Positions 9,901 to 13,816 of a DNA stretch of 13,816 nt are shown here, in pieces. The number at the start of each line of letters is the position of its first letter. The stretch's first letter is position 1. The position numbers and the translations under genes are program-made. This stretch comes from Xanthoparmelia taractica (Eukaryota; Ascomycota; Lecanoromycetes; Lecanorales; Parmeliaceae): assembly GCA_033085395.1 (NCBI GenBank), contig JANQBS010000563.1:1-13816 (forward strand). The letters are read 5' to 3'. Under the pieces are notes generated by a model. The model saw only the letters and a program-made list of their open reading frames with translations, was not told the origin of the DNA and made no database searches.

Positions 9901-10167
9901 CGGCGAGGATTATAGGGAAATTCGAATTACGTAGCACGTTATTTCGTGCCCGTAATTCAGTTAACTCTTATTTCAACTTTAGCCGACGATTTTCTACTCT
10001 AATATTCTTAAGACGTTTCTTTAAAATTACTTAATTCTTTAAAATAAACCCTTAAAAACTAATATCGAAGTTATATCGCTTTAGAATATATTTATTTCGA
10101 TTTAATAAAGAGTTCGATATCGTAACGATAATAAGTCTCTTTCTTTAAAAGATAGAGAAATTAGAAC
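9901..10167 (-). other. Gypsy-1 5' leader
   Basis: This is the stretch between the 5' LTR and the Gag core on the minus strand. It would hold the primer-binding site directly next to the LTR (10167 downward reads gttctaatttctctatc), but no tRNA 3' end was recognised after RIP. It contains a strong hairpin at 9924-9958 and a few retained G runs (9915-9917). The Gag start lies in or just below this stretch. Confidence 0.5.
9924..9958. repeat. Hairpin in the Gypsy-1 leader
   Basis: gaattacg (9924-9931) pairs perfectly with cgtaattc (9951-9958), and gcacg (9934-9938) with cgtgc (9945-9949), leaving a 6-base loop and a small 2x1 internal bulge. In the minus-strand transcript it would fold shortly upstream of Gag, where packaging or dimerisation elements are often found. 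That role is inference. Confidence 0.7.
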
Positions 10168-10435
10168 TATAAGAAATTAATTCGCTGGCGCTTAGCAAGC
10201 GGCCTTAATTAATATAAGAGACGTATAATCGATACGATAATAATTTCTTTATTAGATACTAAGTTCTAATAGAATTAATTTCTAAGAAATACGAAAACCC
10301 TAGAATATGCGAAGAAGATATATAATCGCCAAGGCCCCGCCAAGGCCTTAGATTATAAACCCCGCTATGACCCCGCAATAAACTCTGGACTCATGAGTAG
10401 TCGACGCTAATGCGCATGCAGCGCTAGGCCTAACA
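10168..10435 (-). repeat. Gypsy-1 5' LTR (268 bp)
   Basis: This is the partner of 2952-3219, same length and gap-free. On the minus strand it starts TGTTAGGCC at 10435, keeping the canonical TG. The opposite end reads TA on the minus strand (10169-10168), where CA is expected. Its outer half (about 10317-10435) keeps ancestral G and C (for example 10370-10395), while its inner half is heavily hit. In a minus-strand element it would carry the promoter. No TATA element can be argued for in such AT-rich sequence. Confidence 0.95.
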
Positions 10436-10440
10436 GATAT
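10436..10440. repeat. Target-site duplication GATAT, right copy
   Basis: It directly follows the CA end of the LTR (10434-10435) and matches 2947-2951. Confidence 0.9.
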
Positions 10441-11000
10441 CTTCTATTCTTAAGACTTACAAACGTTCGCGTATAATCTTATAAAAAGTATAATCTTAAT
10501 TAAAGAATATATAAGAATAAAAATCTCGATTAAAGTAAAAGAGAGTGAGAGATATAGCGAATAAGATATTATTATTATTATTAAATTTTATTATAAGGAT
10601 TTATTTAACTTAATCGTCTTATAAGTAGTTATAATAAATATAAAGATCTCGCTTTATATTCTAATTAGTTCTCTCGATTTAATCGTTTATATCGAGATAA
10701 TAAACGATAAATAAGTTAATCTTAATGCGTAATCGCTTATAGAGGCTTTTTTAAAGCGTAGATATAAATTATATATCTCTATCTAATATAAGAGACTATA
10801 ATAATTCGTATAATCGAAAGAGATTTTATATAAGAATTTAAATAAGTTTCTTAAATAAATAATTATCGTCTTTCTAATAATACGATATATAATAACGTTT
10901 CTTTATAAGATAATATATAAGAATATAAATAACGTTAAAGTCGTCTAATAAGAATAGATTAATAATAAAATTTATAAAAACGTCTTATTAACGACCTTAA
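10441..11000 (-). pseudogene. Gypsy-2 integrase core (RIPed, upstream half)
   Basis: The frame carries ILDRDI with the second catalytic Asp at 10781-10783, then KSLYKRLRIK and IERTNQN, with the catalytic Glu intact at 10673-10675. Exactly 35 residues lie between them, as in the D-35-E motif. Next come RDLYIYYNYL and, near 10560-10500, LFAISLTLFYFNRD, typical of the segment after the core. The frame reaches the GATAT as RIEDIT and continues at 2946 as IKIKKILEF. Stops replace Gln and Trp. The first catalytic Asp was not located with certainty. Confidence 0.85.
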
Positions 11001-11600
11001 GAAATTAAGAATAATATTAATAATTTATTTATTTTATCTCGTAAGGCTTTACTACGTTGATAATAATAATAATTATAAATATATTATTTAATCCTTTTGA
11101 CGTAATTAGATTAATAATAATAACGTAGAAATAAATTAATCGTTCTTCGTATTCTCGGGTGATCGCTAAAAGATTAATTATAAATCTTTCTTAATAGCTT
11201 CGTATAAAACTCGATTAAGACTTATAATAGTTCGTTCTTAAATAGTACTTTATTAACGATACGATATCTACTTAGTATATAATTATAGAGTTTAATCTAA
11301 TTATAGTCTATTGCTTTACGAAATTCGTTGTATATAAAATTCTTTTAATTAATCTTATAAATTCGTTTAAATAGATTTTCTTCGATCTCTATAACTCGAA
11401 TTTAAACGCGATTTCAGATAAGAATCGTTTAATATTAATATTAACTTCTTTTATTAGCTTTATTCGCTAAAATAAATAATACTTTTTTATTAAACGTCGA
11501 CTTTATTATTAATTATTTTAGTACGAAAGAAAATTTAAAAGTTAAATTTAAATAGAATATCTAGATAGCGAACTTAACGACGCGTAAGCTTCTTATTTTT
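11001..11600 (-). pseudogene. Gypsy-2 RNase H-integrase linker and zinc-binding region (poorly resolved)
   Basis: By position this should hold the linker and the HHCC zinc-binding domain of integrase. A minus-strand frame near 11150-11000 reads EYEERLIYFYVI and KGLNNIF with few stops, but the His and Cys ligands could not be placed. The reading frame changes somewhere between the RNase H at 11909 and the integrase at 10783, so at least one indel is present here. Nothing else was recognised. Confidence 0.5.
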
Positions 11601-11960
11601 TATAAAGATTTTCAAGATCTAATAATTAGTAAACACTTAAATAGATAACTCGATATATTTTAATTTTAATCGTTAGTGTTCGAAGCATTGAATAATTATT
11701 AGCAACTTCTTATTATTAATATATTAATTATATTTCGCTAAAATTATACTCTTACTATAGAATACTATTAAATATAGAATCTTATCGTCGTTATATTAAG
11801 ATAAGATTTCTTTTAATATATAATTAGAAGAATTAATCTTAAGAATAGTTTAACGTTTAAGATTAAAATAGCGTAGAATTAAGATAATAATTATACGCTT
11901 TTTGAGATCTTCGAACGACTTAACGTAGACTTTATTTTAAATAAATAAAGTATTCTTCTT
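11601..11960 (-). pseudogene. Gypsy-2 RNase H domain (RIPed)
   Basis: On the minus strand DLKKRI starts at 11909, followed by LRYFNLK (like LRHFDP), a segment corresponding to ETDASD with stops and substitutions, then FYSKSI, LAKYN, INNKKLLIIIQCFEH and KYIELSI. This matches the usual order of Gypsy RNase H: the A-P-I-L-x-H-F-D lead, the S-x-x-F-x-S-K step, and YDIxDKELLAIVxxFxxW. His before the final conserved Trp stop is preserved. It is in a different frame from the RT palm. Confidence 0.85.
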
Positions 11961-12770
11961 CGTAAGATTAATTAGAAGTCTAATTAATTTAAAAAACTTA
12001 TAAATAAAATATTAATAGAAGTTTATAAATTTTATAAAGTCTTGAATCTTCTTTAGATTCGTAGAAATACTTTAATTAAGTATAGCTTCGATCTTACGAG
12101 AATTTATTCGTAGATTAATTCTTAATATAATAATATCTAGAAACACGATTTCTTTTATCTCGAATTCGCATTTCTTGATATTAGTCTATAAATTAGTCTT
12201 TCGTAAACTTAAAGAACTTATTTAATATACTTTTAATATTTCGTTTTCGTTTAATTATAAATAAGAATATCGTTTAAATAGACTTAATAGAAGTCGTTTA
12301 AAAAATCGAATAGAATATTATTAATATATTATTGAAAAGTACTCGATTTATTTATTAGTTTAAAGAGTAATACTCGATACTTATAGACTTCGAGAACTAT
12401 AATAAAGATTATATAATTCTCACTATCGAGATTTACTCGTAGCTTATTAAATATAACGATAATATCTAAATAAGTAAGATATCAATATTTCTTAATTTTA
12501 TTCATAACTTTCTTTATTAAAGAGAGTAGATATTAATTATATTTTATTATAATATTTAATTTCCGATAGTTTATATAAAAACAAAAATTATTATTAATCT
12601 TTAAAGCGAATAGAATTATTAATAAATAAAAAGTTTTTAAATAGATTATTTATTAGATACTCTTTAATCTTCTAAAGCTTATAAAAAGATATACGATAAA
12701 CGCGACTCTAAGATAACTTAGAGTTATTAATAAATTCGATCTTATAATTATAAGGGCGATACGAAGAAAG
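11961..12770 (-). pseudogene. Gypsy-2 reverse transcriptase (RIPed, with frame changes)
   Basis: Motifs in order: RPYNYKIEFINNSKL (12758 downward), VYRISFYKL, KIKEYLINNL; then in another frame ILFALKINNN, FYINYRKLN (around 12565), LDIIVIFNKLRVN, KSSTFQ (near 12340) and LNDILIYN (NDILIYN at 12254-12274). After a further frame change come TNIKKCEFEIKEIVFLD and KKIQDFIKFINFY (to about 12010). The first active-site Asp is Asn and the second is kept. It is clearly a Ty3/Gypsy RT but a different family from Gypsy-1, judging by the different motif wording. Frame changes near 12610-12650 and 12190-12250 imply indels, unlike Gypsy-1. Confidence 0.92.
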
Positions 12771-13625
12771 CTAATCGACTTTAAAACGATTAAAAATATT
12801 TAAATACTTATAATACTTAAAAGAAAGTTACTTCTTGACGTCGTTTAGATTTTAGATAATAATCTCTACTAAAGAAAGATTAATTTCTTCCGCTCTAGAC
12901 TTAGCGTTATATGCTATTTCTTAATCGATATCTTTTATCGATATCGCGAATAATTAAGTCTTAGAGTATTTCGTCTATTTAATTAATATCGCAAAGAAAA
13001 TAATAGCGATATTATAAATAGAGAATAAATAATTCTTAGAAGTCTCAATCGAGAATATTAATTTAATAGAGAGATAAGTGATAGAAATAGAAGAAGTTTA
13101 TAATAAATAATCTCGAAAGAAAATAAAATCGTTATTTATATTTAGAAGCACGTTAAAGCAATTTATTTATAATTTATCTAAAATAACTATATATTATCTT
13201 AAATTCGCTATAAGCATTAAGGCTATAAGTTTCTTATATCTTAAAAGAATAAGATTTAAGTATATAGCGTAAATAATAGATTTTTTATTAAGTTACTCGT
13301 TATAGTCTTAAATTAATTTAGACTTTATAAGAGAAACGAGTTATATATCTAATAGCTAATAAATCTCGTAAATTAGACGTTTATTAATAAACGCGTATTC
13401 GATAATCCCCCTGTCGATAAGGATTTAAACGTAATAAACCTTTTTTTGAGAAGTTAGACTTTCTCGAACTAAAAATAATTTCGATGCGAATAACTCACGT
13501 CGAGTCTCTTTTAGATTATATAAGAATAAAATTTTATCTTAATTCGTAATTATAAATAAGATTACGAATTTCTCGAATCGAATTATTTAGACTTCGATTT
13601 CACGAAATTCTCTTTATTTTAATTA
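12771..13625 (-). pseudogene. Gypsy-2 connector and probable protease region (RIPed)
   Basis: Immediately before RT the frame reads VKK, KYYKYLNIFNRFK, then a stop and LSSYRPY, matching the usual LPPEYHxYLDVF-LPPHRPYDH lead into Gypsy RT. Further up, FAISIKDID and EIAYNAKSRAEEI near 12980-12890 resemble the pre-RT linker of fungal Gypsy elements. From about 13290 to 13600 the region is where protease should lie; segments such as LLRLNPYRQGDYRIRV are suggestive, but no D-S/T-G was seen. Gag would lie beyond 13626, outside or interrupted by the MITE. Confidence 0.65.
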
Positions 13626-13816
13626 CGGGTCGGAAAAGTGTGATATATTTGATGGTATGGGACTAGTTTTTCGAATACCATATCGAAAGATATAAGATAT
13701 CCCATACTCTCATTGAGTTTTTAATAAATATATTACGTGATATTTTTTTATATTCTAAAAATACGTAAAAGGCTTAAGCGAACGCTTATATAATTATAAA
13801 ATTCTATAAATAGATT
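13626..13816. mobile_element. MITE-like element, copy 2 (truncated by the window end)
   Basis: This is the same element as 2016-2287 in the same orientation, with TA directly before it (13624-13625). 191 bases are visible and 189 match copy 1; the differences are at 13628 (g for a) and 13637 (a for g), both transitions. Its first eight bases, cgggtcgg, match the inverted right end of copy 1 perfectly. It lies in the upstream part of Gypsy-2 pol. The right end and second TA lie beyond the window. Confidence 0.75.

Larger units (their letters stand above)
2952..10435 (-). mobile_element. Complete RIPed Ty3/Gypsy chromovirus ('Gypsy-1', 7484 bp)
   Basis: The element is bounded by two 268-bp LTRs and a GATAT duplication and is read on the minus strand. 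The order from 10435 downward is: 5' LTR, leader with a hairpin, Gag, a -1 frameshift site, protease, RT, RNase H, integrase, chromodomain, pol stop at 5199-5201, a 2-kb unassigned stretch, polypurine tract, 3' LTR. PR-RT-RH-IN order plus the chromodomain place it among chromoviruses. Pol motif checkpoints at 8918, 8228, 8138, 8054, 7928, 7472, 6347, 6149 and 5201 all fall in one frame, with substitutions but no detectable indel. The frame passes over the inserted solo LTR because LTR plus duplication is 147 bp. It is dead: many stops, and RT and integrase catalytic residues replaced. It lies inside Gypsy-2. Confidence 0.93.

Noticed and set aside
2016..13816. The two direct repeats as LTRs of one 11.6-kb element
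   Set aside because: Copy 1 has symmetric terminal inverted repeats with TA on both sides, homology ends exactly at TA without TG...CA, and only about 1.3 kb separates copy 2 from the Gypsy-2 RT active site, leaving no room for gag. Not fully excluded until the sequence beyond 13816 is seen.
1..13816. CRISPR array, tRNA/rRNA genes or bacterial operons
   Set aside because: No regularly spaced repeats with unique spacers, no tRNA-like folds and no ribosome-binding-site plus ORF organisation were seen; everything identifiable is fungal transposon debris.

Overview
The window is a gene-poor, very AT-rich block from what looks like a filamentous ascomycete fungus (Pezizomycotina). The main reason is the damage pattern. 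Almost every C is followed by T or G, CpA/TpG and CpC/GpG are nearly gone, and the coding remnants carry in-frame stops where Trp and Gln codons are expected. The two LTRs of one element differ by 39 transitions and no transversion. This is the signature of repeat-induced point mutation (RIP). No intact host gene, RNA gene or CRISPR array is visible. Species cannot be told from the sequence.

Layout: (1) 1-2013 is RIP-degraded sequence without a recognisable gene, including an 18-bp tandem repeat at 293-436. (2) 2016-2287 is a 272-bp MITE-like element with terminal inverted repeats and TA flanks. A second, almost identical copy starts at 13626 and runs off the window. (3) 2290-2951 and 10436-13625 are two halves of one Ty3/Gypsy chromovirus on the minus strand ('Gypsy-2': connector/protease region, RT, RNase H, integrase, chromodomain). 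(4) 2952-10435 is a second, complete Ty3/Gypsy chromovirus on the minus strand ('Gypsy-1', 7484 bp). It sits inside the Gypsy-2 integrase gene with 268-bp LTRs, a GATAT target-site duplication, a polypurine tract, Gag, protease, RT, RNase H, integrase and chromodomain. (5) 7033-7174 is a pristine 142-bp solo LTR of a third family, inserted in the Gypsy-1 RNase H region with an AAGCG duplication.

Inferred order of events: Gypsy-2 inserted first (its frame changes at least three times, so it has indels). Gypsy-1 then jumped into its integrase. Both were heavily RIPed; the Gypsy-1 pol frame has stops but no detectable indel. The solo LTR and the MITEs carry little or no RIP damage, so they arrived later or were too short to be targeted. 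Removing Gypsy-1 plus one GATAT rejoins the Gypsy-2 frame. Removing the solo LTR plus one AAGCG rejoins the Gypsy-1 frame.

The most notable points are a correctly phased A-AAA-AAC heptamer between Gypsy-1 gag and pol (which are in a -1 relation), a mirror-image gradient of RIP damage in the two LTRs, the sparing of CpG and CpT but not CpC, and an unexplained 2-kb stretch between the Gypsy-1 pol stop and its polypurine tract.
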